This document shows positions 24,432-32,317 of a stretch of 32,773 nt of DNA, in pieces. The DNA comes from Variovorax sp. KK3. Lineage in GTDB: Bacteria; Pseudomonadota; Gammaproteobacteria; Burkholderiales; Burkholderiaceae_C. Below the pieces are notes generated by a model. It saw nothing but the letters and a program-made list of their open reading frames with translations. It was not told the origin of the DNA and did not search any database. Both the position numbers and the translations under genes were made by a program. The stretch spans positions 1 to 32,773 of the forward strand of contig NZ_LYVO01000081.1 in NCBI RefSeq assembly GCF_001984055.1, in the 5' to 3' direction. Positions within the stretch are counted from its first letter, which is position 1, and the number at the start of each line of letters is the position of its first letter.

Positions 24432-25604
24432 ATGAACCGGCACCTCTGGCTGCTGGCCGCCTGCCAGGGCCTGTTCCTGACCAACAACGTCGCGTTCATC
24501 GCGATCAACGGCCTGGTCGGCCTGGCGCTCGCGCCGCGCGGCTGGATGGCCACGCTGCCCGTGATGGGCTACGTGGTCGGCGGCGCGCTCGCCACCGGCC
24601 TGGTGGCACGCACGCAGAAGCGATTCGGACGCCGGCGCTCGTTCCAGATCGGCCTGGCGGTCGCGTTCGGTTCGGCCCTGCTGTGCGCGCAGGCCGCCTT
24701 GTGGCAAGACTTCTGGCTGCTGTGCGCCGCCACCGTCGTGGCCGGCTACTACAACGCCAATGCCAGCCTCTACCGCTTCGCCGCTGCCGAGCTGGCCGCA
24801 CCTGCATGGCGCGAGAAGGCCGTGTCGCTGGTGATGGCCGGCGGATTGATCGGCGCGGTGGCCGGCCCGAACCTGGCGGCATTCACGCGCAACTGGTTCG
24901 CCGTGCCCTTTGCCGGCGTGTACCTGGCCTTGGCCGGCGTGGCGCTGCTGGCCATGGTGCTGATGCGATTCATCGAGTTTCCGGCGGCGCCGGCACGCGC
25001 CTCGGCGGCGGGCGGCAGGCCGCTCGGCGAAATCATGCGCCAGCCCGTCTTCATCGTGGCGGCCCTGGCCGGCGCGCTCGGTTTCGGCGTGATGAATCTG
25101 CTGATGGCAGCGACGCCGATCGCCATGCAGGTGTGCAGGCTGCCCTTCGACGACGTCGCACTGGTGCTGGAATGGCACGTGATCGGCATGTTCGCGCCGG
25201 GCTTTTTCACCGGTCACCTGATCCGCCGCTTCGGCACGCTGCCGGTGATGGGCGTCGGCCTGCTGTTGAACCTGGCCTGCATCGCGGTGGCGCTGGCGGG
25301 TGTGGACCTGCATCATTTCCTGATCGCGCTGTTCATGCTCGGCGTCGGATGGAATTTCCTCTTCACGGGCAGCACCACCCTGTCTCTCTCGGCCTACGCA
25401 CCCGAAGAAAAAGACCGGGCCCAGGGTGCGCTCAACTTCTGCGTGTTCGCCACGCTGGCACTGAGCTCCTTCGCATCAGGCGTGCTGGTCACGACGCAGG
25501 GCTGGCAGTTGCTGAACATCGGGTCGCTGGTGCCAGTGCTGCTGACGGGCGCAGGTCTGTTGTGGCTGGCGCGTCGCTCCCGCGCTGCGGCGGCTGTCGC
25601 CTAA
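24432..25604 (+). CDS. MFS transporter
   Basis: 390 aa with about 12 hydrophobic segments and a cytoplasmic loop near residue 190-200 (APARASAAGG). The MFS loop 2-3 motif appears as GLVARTQKRFGRRRS (about 57-71), and a GHLIRRFG copy lies in the second half. The charged signature GYYNANASLYRFAAAE in helix 4-5 is typical of a bacterial MFS subgroup whose substrate is not known to me. It starts at ATG 24432, just after the yidB-like gene. Its TAA stop overlaps the stop of the converging alpha/beta hydrolase gene by three bases (CTAA). Confidence 0.85.
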   Translation: MNRHLWLLAACQGLFLTNNVAFIAINGLVGLALAPRGWMATLPVMGYVVGGALATGLVARTQKRFGRRRSFQIGLAVAFGSALLCAQAALWQDFWLLCAATVVAGYYNANASLYRFAAAELAAPAWREKAVSLVMAGGLIGAVAGPNLAAFTRNWFAVPFAGVYLALAGVALLAMVLMRFIEFPAAPARASAAGGRPLGEIMRQPVFIVAALAGALGFGVMNLLMAATPIAMQVCRLPFDDVALVLEWHVIGMFAPGFFTGHLIRRFGTLPVMGVGLLLNLACIAVALAGVDLHHFLIALFMLGVGWNFLFTGSTTLSLSAYAPEEKDRAQGALNFCVFATLALSSFASGVLVTTQGWQLLNIGSLVPVLLTGAGLLWLARRSRAAAAVA

Positions 25605-26443
25605 GCACCCGGGAAGCGCGCGTCGAGCCAACGCGCCAGCGTGTGGAACACCGGCTTTGCATCGCTCTCGTTAAAGATCTCGTGGTAGAGCGCGGGGAAG
25701 CAGGTGGCGCTCACGACTGCGGTCGGCGCCGCATCGGCGAAGCGGCGGCTTCCTTCGGGTTTGACCAAGCGATCGTCGCCCGCGTAGATCAGCAAAGTCG
25801 GCACCACCCAGCTCGAAGCCGCGGCCTGCACCGCAGCGCCCTCGTCGGCCAGGAAGCGCGCCAGGCGTGCGCCGATGCGGTCATGGCATAGCGGGTCTTC
25901 CCCGTAGGCGCGCACGACTTCCGCGTCATGCGACAGGTATCGGACGTCGAGGCCGTTGCCCACGCGCACGGTGGGCGCCACGCGCGACAACAATGCGATC
26001 AAGCCCTTTTGGAACACGCTGAGGCCGGGGTCCAGTCCGGGCGAGGACAAGACCAGTGCGTCGACCGGGCGGACGGCCCGTGCCACGAAGCTCGCGGCAA
26101 CCAACCCGCCGAGGCTGTGGCCCAGCAGCACCATCGGAAGACCGGCATGCAGCCGGCGCGCATCGTCGACCACGAGCGCGAGATCCTCGACCAGCCGCAT
26201 CACACTGGGCAGACCGCCACGCGGACCAGTGGACGCGCCATGGCCGTGGTGATCGGCGGCACGCACCGCGAAGCCCCAGTCGTTGAGGCGCGCTGCCACG
26301 TGGGCATAACGCCCCGCGTGTTCACCGATGCCGTGCACCAGCACCACGACGGCCCTTGCGGTGCGCCCTGGCGCCAGCGGCCACTCGTGGATGGCCAGCG
26401 TCTCGCCGTCCGGCGTGCGCAAGGGCACGTCGGCGCGGGGCAT
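25601..26443 (-). CDS. Alpha/beta hydrolase, monoacylglycerol lipase-like
   Basis: 280 aa. A serine-aquaporin type Hydrolase_4 fold with the oxyanion region VHGIGEHAGRY (37-46), DHHGHGAS (64-71) and the nucleophile elbow GHSLGG (Ser110). The acid and histidine of the triad are likely in LLIYAGDDRLV and ALYHEIFNE near the C-terminus. Members hydrolyse monoacylglycerols or lysophospholipids. No signal peptide is present. It begins 2 nt after the stop of the upstream M20 peptidase, so the two form an operon. Confidence 0.88.
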   Translation of the reverse strand: MPRADVPLRTPDGETLAIHEWPLAPGRTARAVVVLVHGIGEHAGRYAHVAARLNDWGFAVRAADHHGHGASTGPRGGLPSVMRLVEDLALVVDDARRLHAGLPMVLLGHSLGGLVAASFVARAVRPVDALVLSSPGLDPGLSVFQKGLIALLSRVAPTVRVGNGLDVRYLSHDAEVVRAYGEDPLCHDRIGARLARFLADEGAAVQAAASSWVVPTLLIYAGDDRLVKPEGSRRFADAAPTAVVSATCFPALYHEIFNESDAKPVFHTLARWLDARFPGA

Positions 26444-26445
26444 CG

Positions 26446-27939
26446 TCAGCTGCCTGCGGCTCGGGCGGCGGGCAGCGCTGCGATCACTTCGGCCACGGCC
26501 GCGGTCAGCTTCTTCGCATAGGGCACATGCAGGAACTCGTTGGGGCCGTGCGCGTTACTCTTAGGGCCCAGCACGCCGCAAACCATCATCTGCGCCTTCG
26601 GGAAGCCCTGGCTCAGCATGTTCATGAGCGGGATGGTGCCGCCTTGGCCGATGTAGCCGCAGCCCGCGCCGAAGTGGGCCCGCGAGGCGGCGTCGAGCGC
26701 CTGCTCGAACCAATCGGCCGTGGATGGCGCATTCCATCCGGTCGCGCCGCCGTGGCTGTCGAAGGTGACCTTGGCCTGATACGGCGCGTTGTCCTCGAGC
26801 AGCGTCTTGAGTTCCTGCACAGCCTGGCCGGCATCGACCAGCGGAGGCAGGCGCAACGAAAGCTTGAAGGCGGTGTAGGGGCGCAGCACGTTGCCCGCGT
26901 CCTTCAACGCGGGGAAGCCTTCTGCGCCGGTGACAGAGAGCGTCGGCCGCCAGGTGCGGTTGATCAGCGCCTCCACCGGGTCGGTGGTGGTCGGCAGCGC
27001 AAAGGTGGTCGCGCCGCCGCAGTCGAAGTGCGCCCATGGGAAGCGCTTGTAGACCTCGTCGCCCAGGATGGCCGCAGTGGCCTGCGCCTGCGCCAGGCGG
27101 TCGGCTGGCACTTCGCAATGAAAGCTGGCAGGCAGCAGCCGCCCCGTCTTCGAGTCTTCGAGCCGGTCCAGCACCTGGCGCATGATGCGGAAGCTCGAGG
27201 GAACCAGGCCCGAGGCATCGCCGGAATGCACACCCTCGGTGAGGATCTCCACCTTGAGTGTTCCGCTCGCCATGCCGCGCAGCGAGGAGGTGAGCCACAA
27301 CTGGTCATAGTTGCCGGCACCCGAATCGAGACAGATCACGAGCCCGACATCGCCGAGCCGCGGCCGCAGTGCCTCGACATAGGGCAGCAGGTCGTAGGAG
27401 CCCGACTCTTCGCAGGTCTCGATCAGGCCGACCACGCGCGGATGCGAGCCGCCCTGGGCCTTGAGCGCCTGCAATGCGGCAATGCTGGCGTACACCGCGT
27501 AGCCGTCGTCGGCACCACCGCGGCCGTACAGAAGCCCTTCTTCGTACTTCGGCGTCCAGGGGCCGAGGTCGCTGCGCCAGCCGGTGAACTCGGGCTGCTT
27601 GTCCAGGTGCCCGTACATGAGCACGGTTTCCTTCATGTCGGTGCCGGTGGCCGGCACCTCGAAGAAGAGCACCGGCGTGCGGCCTTCGAGGCGCACGATC
27701 TCGAGCTTAAGGCCCTCGACCTTCTGCGCTTCGACCCAGCTCGCCGCGTTGCGCAGCACCGTGTCGAGATAGCCGTGCGTCGCCCAGTCCTGGTCGAAGC
27801 CGGGGGACTTGGCGGGGATCGCGATGTAGTCGGTGAGCTGCCGGACGATGTCCTGGTCCCATTTGTCGGTGACGTCGGACAGGACGCGTGCCGGGTCGAG
27901 CAGGCCGGCGGGCATTTCGCGGTGGAGGGGAGCGTTCAT
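26446..27939 (-). CDS. Cytoplasmic M20-family dipeptidase
   Basis: 497 aa. The zinc residues are visible as His111/Asp113 (YGHLDKQPE), Asp144/145 (GGADDGYA), Glu177/178 (ETCEESGS), Asp205 (CLDSGAG) and a His in SNAHGPNEF near the C-terminus. The long GVHSGDASGLVPSS motif and the overall length point to the carnosinase/CNDP-like branch of M20 (dipeptidase). No signal peptide. GGAG lies 6 nt before ATG 27939. Together with the downstream hydrolase it forms a two-gene operon. The preceding 27940-28092 is a divergent promoter region shared with the DUF72 gene. Confidence 0.9.
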   Translation of the reverse strand: MNAPLHREMPAGLLDPARVLSDVTDKWDQDIVRQLTDYIAIPAKSPGFDQDWATHGYLDTVLRNAASWVEAQKVEGLKLEIVRLEGRTPVLFFEVPATGTDMKETVLMYGHLDKQPEFTGWRSDLGPWTPKYEEGLLYGRGGADDGYAVYASIAALQALKAQGGSHPRVVGLIETCEESGSYDLLPYVEALRPRLGDVGLVICLDSGAGNYDQLWLTSSLRGMASGTLKVEILTEGVHSGDASGLVPSSFRIMRQVLDRLEDSKTGRLLPASFHCEVPADRLAQAQATAAILGDEVYKRFPWAHFDCGGATTFALPTTTDPVEALINRTWRPTLSVTGAEGFPALKDAGNVLRPYTAFKLSLRLPPLVDAGQAVQELKTLLEDNAPYQAKVTFDSHGGATGWNAPSTADWFEQALDAASRAHFGAGCGYIGQGGTIPLMNMLSQGFPKAQMMVCGVLGPKSNAHGPNEFLHVPYAKKLTAAVAEVIAALPAARAAGS

Positions 27940-28092
27940 GGGGTTCTCCGCGTATCGGAATGGGCTGCAGGCAACAGCCGGAAAGGGCGGGTTCGCTGGG
28001 GCCTCGTGAATTATGGGCGCATGCCGCGCGGCCCGCAGGCCTTTGGGCTAATCTCTGCCAGCTCCGCGGTGCAAGCGGATCGGAGGCATATC

Positions 28093-28905
28093 TTGAGCAG
28101 CAACGGCAAGAACGCGCGCATTCGCGTCGGCATCGGTGGCTGGACCTACGAGCCCTGGCGCAACAATTTCTATCCGGAAGGGCTGCCGCACAGCCAGGAG
28201 CTGCACTACGCGAGCCGCCAGCTCACAGCCATCGAAGTCAACGGCACTTACTACAGCAGCTTCAAGCCTCCGACGTTCAAGAAGTGGCATGACGAAACAC
28301 CCGAGGACTTTGTGTTCTCGCTCAAGGCCTCGCGCTTCGCGACCAACCGAAAACAACTGTCGGCCGGGGGCGAATCGGTCCGGCGCTTCGTCGAGAGCGG
28401 CATCACCGAGCTGGGCGACAAACTGGGCCCGATCGTCTGGCAGTTTATGCCGACCAAGGCCTTCGACCCAGAGGACTTCGAGGCTTTCCTCGCGCTGCTG
28501 CCGAAGAAGGAGGGCAGCCGCTCGTTGCGACACGTGATGGACGTTCGGCATCCGAGCTTCATGACGCCGGACTACCTGGCACTGGCACGCAAGTACCAGG
28601 CGGCCACCGTCTTCACCGACGCGGACAAGTTTCCGTCGTTCGCCGATCTGACCAGCGATTTCGTCTATGCGCGTTTGATGATGAGCGACGCCGGCCTGAA
28701 GAACGGCTACGCGCCCAAGGCGTTGGACAGCTGGGCTGCAACGGCGAAGACCTGGACCGCGGGCGGCCTGCCGGAAGCGCTCCCCTATGTCGAGCCGTCC
28801 GGCAAGGAACCGAAGGCGGCGCGCGACGTCTTCATCTACTTCATCAACGGCGCAAAAGAAAAGGCACCGGCCGCAGCCGGTGCCTTGATTCAGCGACTGG
28901 GCTGA
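28093..28905 (+). CDS. DUF72 family protein (YecE-like TIM barrel)
   Basis: 270 aa from the TTG at 28093, chosen because GGAGG lies 6 nt upstream. An ATG at 28021 in the same frame has no ribosome site. The family start IRVGIGGWTYEPWRNNFYPEGL is clear, followed by HYASRQLTAIEVNGTYYSSFKPPTFKKWHDETPEDFVFSLKASR and WQFMPT, DVRHPSF, DFVYARLM further on. The function of DUF72 proteins is not established; a TIM-barrel enzyme is assumed. The last codons double as a terminator stem for the converging bactofilin gene. Confidence 0.92.
   Translation: MSSNGKNARIRVGIGGWTYEPWRNNFYPEGLPHSQELHYASRQLTAIEVNGTYYSSFKPPTFKKWHDETPEDFVFSLKASRFATNRKQLSAGGESVRRFVESGITELGDKLGPIVWQFMPTKAFDPEDFEAFLALLPKKEGSRSLRHVMDVRHPSFMTPDYLALARKYQAATVFTDADKFPSFADLTSDFVYARLMMSDAGLKNGYAPKALDSWAATAKTWTAGGLPEALPYVEPSGKEPKAARDVFIYFINGAKEKAPAAAGALIQRLG
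28853..28884 (-). terminator. Intrinsic terminator of bactofilin, inside the DUF72 3' coding end
   Basis: A perfect 9-bp stem, GGCACCGGC / GCCGGTGCC with a 4-nt loop (28863-28884), is followed on the minus strand by TTTTCTTTTG. It lies 28 bases past the bactofilin stop but within the last 20 codons of the DUF72 gene, so that coding sequence (Lys-Glu-Lys-Ala-Pro-Ala-Ala-Ala-Gly) also serves as a terminator. Confidence 0.8.
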
Positions 28906-28911
28906 AGAAAC

Positions 28912-29439
28912 TCAGGCCGCAGCTTGCAGCGCGGGCTTGCTCGCACTGCTGCCGGTCGATGCGCCGAAGCTGATCTCGCCGGAGAGCTGGCCGCCTTCCT
29001 CGATCACGATCTTGCCGTAGCGGATCTTGCCCGTGACCTTGCCGGTGGAATGGATGACGAGCTTTTCGCGCACGGTGAGGCTGCCGTCGAATAGGCCACG
29101 GATCTCGGCGATGTCGATCTCGGCAGACCCCTTGAATGCACCCTGCTCGGCGATCTGCATCACACGCGAGTCCATGGTCGCCTCGACCAGGCCTTCGACC
29201 ACCAGCGTGTCGCAATCCGTGATCTCGACACCCTTGAGCTTGATGTTGGGGCCGACGGTGAGCTTGCTGCCGCCTTCCTTGACCGCCGCTGCGCTGGCCG
29301 GTTGTTGTGCGGTCAAAGCCGACGGCGTCACCGGCGAGCCCGAGAGATTGGTGCCGGAGCCCACCAGCGGCGCAGGACGGGAGACGGGAGAGTCGGCTTC
29401 GCGATCGCGCTTACCGAAGAAGGGGGACTGTGTGGCCAA
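28912..29439 (-). CDS. Bactofilin family cytoskeletal protein
   Basis: 175 aa from a TTG at 29439, which has AGGAG 7 nt upstream; no ATG is available before the domain. After a disordered N-terminus rich in Pro, Ser and Ala (to about residue 50), the DUF583/bactofilin beta-helix covers about 60-155: VGPNIKLKGVEITDCDTLVVEGLVEATMDS, AEIDIAEIRGLFDGSLTVREKLVIHSTGKVTGKIRYGKI, EGGQLSGEI. Bactofilins polymerise without nucleotide and position cell-envelope machinery. The stop is 6 bases from the converging DUF72 stop. It is a separate transcription unit from metW. Confidence 0.9.
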   Translation of the reverse strand: MATQSPFFGKRDREADSPVSRPAPLVGSGTNLSGSPVTPSALTAQQPASAAAVKEGGSKLTVGPNIKLKGVEITDCDTLVVEGLVEATMDSRVMQIAEQGAFKGSAEIDIAEIRGLFDGSLTVREKLVIHSTGKVTGKIRYGKIVIEEGGQLSGEISFGASTGSSASKPALQAAA

Positions 29440-29509
29440 AGGGAAGCTCCTCAAAAGGGTGCATCGTAAGAACGCCGTTCCGGGTCTCGGCACTTCATTG
29501 CGCAAGAAG

Positions 29510-29523
29510 CGTAACGAGTTACG
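29510..29523. promoter_or_regulatory. Short perfect palindrome upstream of bactofilin
   Basis: CGTAAC-GA-GTTACG is a perfect 6-bp inverted repeat with a 2-bp spacer, 70 bp before the bactofilin start. It could be an operator half-site pair. The surrounding 29440-29590 shows no other gene, and no clear -35/-10 pair was found. Confidence 0.25.
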
Positions 29524-29590
29524 TCTCTTTCGCAGATCATTTGTACTTTCGACTTCCGTTCGCTGAAGGACGGCAGCATGGGTGCGGGGG

Positions 29591-30178
29591 TCAGCGCTCC
29601 CGCTCGAACTTGAAGACCGCGGTGGCGGCGCGCGCGTTCGGCAGCCATCGTACCTCCGCGCCTTGTTGCAGTCCGAAAGCATCGAGAACACGAAGGTGAT
29701 TCTTGCGTGCGAGCACCTCGAAGTCCTTGAACGTGCCCACGCGGATGTTGGGCGTGTCGTACCACTGGTAAGGCAGGCGCCGCGTGACGGGCATGCGGCC
29801 GCGGGCGATGCTGATGCGATTCGGCCAATGCGCGAAGTTGGGGAACGCGACGATGCCGATGCGGCCGACGCGCGCCGTCTCGCGCAGCATCACCTCTGCA
29901 TTGCGCAGGTGCTGCAGCGTGTCGATCTGGAGGACCACGTCGAAGGACGCGTCGTCGAACATCGCCAGGCCTTCGTCGAGGTTGAGCTGGATCACGTCCA
30001 CCCCATGGCGTATGCATTGCAGCACGTTGCCATCGGCAATTTCCACACCGTAGCCGCTGCAGCCGCGCTCGCGCTGCAGCAGGTCGAGCAGCGCACCGTC
30101 GCCGCAGCCGAGGTCGAGCACGCGCGAGCCCTTGGGCACGAGGCTCGCGATCAGGCGCTGCGTGTTCACGTCGCTCAC
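29591..30178 (-). CDS. metW: MetW methyltransferase-like protein of methionine biosynthesis
   Basis: 195 aa. Class I SAM-fold motif VLDLGCGDG (20-28) with LLQRERGCSGYGVEI following, then VDVIQLNLDEGL and PNFAHWPNRI. MetW is required with MetX for full homoserine O-succinyltransferase activity in several betaproteobacteria. The start is the GTG at 30178, which overlaps the metX stop (GTGA), so translation is coupled to metX. Confidence 0.94.
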   Translation of the reverse strand: MSDVNTQRLIASLVPKGSRVLDLGCGDGALLDLLQRERGCSGYGVEIADGNVLQCIRHGVDVIQLNLDEGLAMFDDASFDVVLQIDTLQHLRNAEVMLRETARVGRIGIVAFPNFAHWPNRISIARGRMPVTRRLPYQWYDTPNIRVGTFKDFEVLARKNHLRVLDAFGLQQGAEVRWLPNARAATAVFKFERER

Positions 30179-31329
30179 GCCACTGCCTCCTCGTTGGCGA
30201 TGCGCTCGAAGTAGGAACGCACCACGCTCATGTAGCGCACGTCGTCGAGCAGGAAGGCGTCGTGGCCGTGCGGCGCGTCGATTTCGGCGTAGCTCACGCT
30301 GCGGCGGTTGTCCAGCAGCGCCTTCACGATCTCGCGGCTGCGCGCCGGTGCGAAGCGCCAGTCGGTGGTGAAGCTCACGAGCAGGAAGCGCGCCGTGGCA
30401 CGTGCCAGCGCGGCACGCAGGTCGCCGCCGTGCGCACGGGCAGGATCGAAATAGTCGAGTGCGCGCGTGATCAGCAGGTAGGTGTTGGCGTCGAAGTACT
30501 CGCTGAACTTGTCGCCGTTGTAGCGCAGGTAGCTTTCGATCTGGAACTCGACCTCCTGCGTGGAGTAGAGGAAGTCGGTGCCTGCGCGGTCGCCTTCGAC
30601 GGCGCTGCGCAGCGCGCGGCCGAACTTCTCGTTCATCAGGTCGTCGCTCTGGTAGGTGATGTGGCCGATCATGCGAGCGATGCGCAAGCCGCGCTTGGGC
30701 ACCACGCCATGCTCGTAGAAGTGGCCGCCGTTGAAGTCGGGGTCGGTCACGATGGCGCGCCGCGCCACTTCGTTGAACGCGATGTTCTGCGCCGTCAGGC
30801 TGGGTGCGCTGGCGATCACCACCGCATGGCGCACGCGTTCGGGGTACTGCAGCGTCCACGACAGCGCCTGCATGCCGCCCAGGCTGCCGCCCATCACCGC
30901 GGCGAGCGTCTCGATGCCGAGTCGGTCGAGCAGCGCGGCCTGGGCGCGCACCCAGTCTTCGACCGTCACCACCGGGAAGTCGGCGCCGTAGATGCGCCCG
31001 GTCGCGGGGTTGCCGTGCATGGGGCCGGTGGAGCCGAAGCAGGAGCCGAGGTTGTTGACGCCGATGACGAAGAAGCGGTCGGTGTCCACCGGCTTTCCCG
31101 GGCCGATCATGTTGTCCCACCAACCTTCGGAACGCTCTTGGTCTGCGTACACGCCGGCCACGTGGTGCGACGCGTTGAGCGCGTGGCACACCAGCACTGC
31201 GTTGTTGCGCTGTGCGTTGAGGGTGCCGTAGGTTTCGTAGGCGAGGTCGTAGTCGGAAATGCTCGCACCGCTGCTCAGCGGCAACGGTCCGGCGAAGGAC
31301 ATGGACTGCGGAGTGACAACCAGAGACAT
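30175..31329 (-). CDS. metX: Homoserine O-acyltransferase (MetX; probably succinyl-type)
   Basis: 384 aa. First committed step of methionine synthesis: acylation of homoserine. Alpha/beta-hydrolase fold with the nucleophile Ser149 in GGSLGGMQ, Asp323 in TTDWRF and His356 in PHGHDAFL. In betaproteobacteria with metW beside it, the enzyme is typically a succinyltransferase (MetXS); this is family knowledge, not read from the sequence. Start ATG 31329 is preceded by no Shine-Dalgarno but by an intrinsic terminator and a SAM-II riboswitch, so transcription is expected to be read through only at low SAM. Confidence 0.94.
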   Translation of the reverse strand: MSLVVTPQSMSFAGPLPLSSGASISDYDLAYETYGTLNAQRNNAVLVCHALNASHHVAGVYADQERSEGWWDNMIGPGKPVDTDRFFVIGVNNLGSCFGSTGPMHGNPATGRIYGADFPVVTVEDWVRAQAALLDRLGIETLAAVMGGSLGGMQALSWTLQYPERVRHAVVIASAPSLTAQNIAFNEVARRAIVTDPDFNGGHFYEHGVVPKRGLRIARMIGHITYQSDDLMNEKFGRALRSAVEGDRAGTDFLYSTQEVEFQIESYLRYNGDKFSEYFDANTYLLITRALDYFDPARAHGGDLRAALARATARFLLVSFTTDWRFAPARSREIVKALLDNRRSVSYAEIDAPHGHDAFLLDDVRYMSVVRSYFERIANEEAVA

Positions 31330-31331
31330 GG

Positions 31332-31367
31332 AAAAGAAAAACCCGGCCTCGCCAAAAACGAGCCGGG
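31332..31367 (-). terminator. Attenuator-type terminator between SAM-II aptamer and metX
   Basis: On the minus strand a stem CCCGGC-TCG / CGA-GGCCGGG (one bulge), loop TTTTTGG, is followed by TTTTTCTTTT. It ends 3 nt before the metX ATG and 13 nt after the aptamer. Upstream, GCCCG can pair with CGGGC of the aptamer P1 strand, a possible antiterminator element. The pairing choice is inferred, not folded. Confidence 0.8.
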
Positions 31368-31379
31368 TCGGGCATCCGT

Positions 31380-31426
31380 CTTTAGCAGCATTTGTTAAGC
31401 GCCCGCAAGCTGGAGCAAATCGGCGC
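31380..31426 (-). ncRNA. SAM-II (SAM_alpha) riboswitch aptamer
   Basis: The 47-nt RNA has the SAM-II layout. P1 is GCGCC (31426-31422) with GGCGC (31403-31399). The pseudoknot is ATTTG with CAAAT (31394-31390), and the 3' conserved GCTAAAG ends at 31380. It also carries the conserved GAUUU and CUUGCGG words seen in known examples from alphaproteobacterial metA/metX leaders. It lies upstream of metX, the normal gene for this class. SAM-II usually hides the ribosome site; here a terminator follows instead. Confidence 0.85.
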
Positions 31427-31434
31427 GTCGGGCG

Positions 31435-31464
31435 AGTATATGCCGCTCAGGGCCAGCCGATCAA
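31435..31464 (-). promoter_or_regulatory. metX promoter
   Basis: TTGATC (31464-31459) and TATACT (31440-31435) lie 18 nt apart on the minus strand. The predicted start near 31428 is two bases before the first P1 base of the SAM-II aptamer, so the transcript would begin at the riboswitch. The promoter overlaps the last codons of the TMEM165-family gene. Confidence 0.65.
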
Positions 31465-32013
31465 CGCGGCGATGCCCAGCAGCATGAAGAGCGCAGCGGA
31501 GATGCCATGCACGAGCTTGATCGGCACGAGCTTCACGATGCGCTCGCCCAGCCACACCACGGGTGCATTGGCCAGCATCATGCCCAACGTGGTTCCGAGC
31601 ACCACCCAGACATAGGCGTCCACGTAGCGCGCGGCCAGCATGACGGTGGCGATCTGGGTCTTGTCGCCCATCTCGGCCAGGAAGAAGGCGATCAGGGTGG
31701 TGCCGAAAACACCGAAGCGGGAGGCTTTCGGCACTTCGTCTTCGTCGAGCTTGTCGGGAATCAGCATCCACAGCGCCATCGCGATGAAGGAGCCGCCGAG
31801 GATCCAACGAAGCACGTCGGCCCCGAGCGTGTGAGTGACCCAATTGCCCACCGCGCCTGCCAACGCATGGTTGACGATGGTGGCGGCGAAGATGCCCAAG
31901 ACGATGGGCCAGGGTCGGCGAAAACGTGCGGCGAGCACGAGGGAGAGCAGTTGGGTCTTGTCGCCCATTTCTGCCAAGGCGACAACGCCGGTCGCTACGA
32001 GAAAAGCTTCCAT
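31447..32013 (-). CDS. TMEM165/GDT1 family manganese exporter (MneA-type)
   Basis: 188 aa with about six transmembrane helices. Two copies of the family signature EMGDKT are present: Glu15-Thr20 and Glu114-Thr119, as in UPF0016 cation exporters. A hydrophilic loop (DKLDEDEVPKA, about 87-97) separates the two halves. Family members export Mn2+ (or Ca2+). The leader carries a yybP-ykoY riboswitch, which supports Mn2+ as the substrate. Start ATG 32013 has AAGGA 11 nt upstream. Confidence 0.92.
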   Translation of the reverse strand: MEAFLVATGVVALAEMGDKTQLLSLVLAARFRRPWPIVLGIFAATIVNHALAGAVGNWVTHTLGADVLRWILGGSFIAMALWMLIPDKLDEDEVPKASRFGVFGTTLIAFFLAEMGDKTQIATVMLAARYVDAYVWVVLGTTLGMMLANAPVVWLGERIVKLVPIKLVHGISAALFMLLGIAALIGWP

Positions 32014-32045
32014 GAAAAGTGGGGTCCTTGGGCCGAAGAACGCAA

Positions 32046-32089
32046 TTGACCGCGCAACCCTTCGGCCACATCCGAAGTTGCACGGTCAA
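32046..32089 (-). promoter_or_regulatory. Alternative hairpin of the Mn riboswitch (expression platform)
   Basis: TTGACCG (32089-32083, the 3' strand of aptamer P1) also pairs with CGGTCAA (32052-32046). Between them GCAAC-TTCGG faces CCGAA-GG-GTTGC, so the whole forms an almost continuous stem of about 17 pairs. It cannot coexist with aptamer P1. A second GGCCGAA/TTCGGCC pairing lies next to the Shine-Dalgarno. The direction of control (Mn2+ turning expression on) is expected from the family. Confidence 0.6.
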
Positions 32090-32198
32090 AGGTCTGGCCA
32101 GGTGAATCCACTGCATGCGCCATGTCCCGCGTGGGGCAGGACAAGTCTGTTGACGCAAACCCTTCTCGCGATGGAAGGCGGCTACTCCCCAATGACCG
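32083..32198 (-). ncRNA. yybP-ykoY manganese riboswitch
   Basis: The 5' conserved GGGGAGUAG box follows the closing stem CGGTCA (32198-32193), which pairs with TGACCG (32088-32083). The other conserved words are present in order: GTCAACAGACTTGTCC, ATGGCGCATGC and AGACCTTTGACC. This matches the yybP-ykoY class that binds Mn2+. It lies directly upstream of a TMEM165-family exporter, a standard target. Confidence 0.9.
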
Positions 32199-32202
32199 GG
32201 CG

Positions 32203-32208
32203 ATTGTA
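32203..32208 (-). promoter_or_regulatory. -10 box of the Mn riboswitch transcript
   Basis: TACAAT on the minus strand places the start near 32197, at the first bases of the riboswitch P1. A clear -35 was not found at 16-18 nt. The rest of 32209-32300 holds the divergent leader of the RRM gene and no gene. Confidence 0.5.
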
Positions 32209-32311
32209 GCCCTGCGAAGCCTCAATTAGTGAGCGTGCGCAAACTTCCTGTTTATTTGTAGCGGCCCGATCCTTCCGGGCAAATTCCTACTTGCGCTCGA
32301 GGCATTTCACC

Positions 32312-32317
32312 CATAAT
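32312..32317 (+). promoter_or_regulatory. Candidate -10 box of the RRM gene
   Basis: CATAAT with TTGCGC 15 nt upstream is a modest match to sigma-70. It would give a leader of about 130 nt, which contains the hairpin at 32410-32448. No gene was seen in this leader. Confidence 0.35.
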
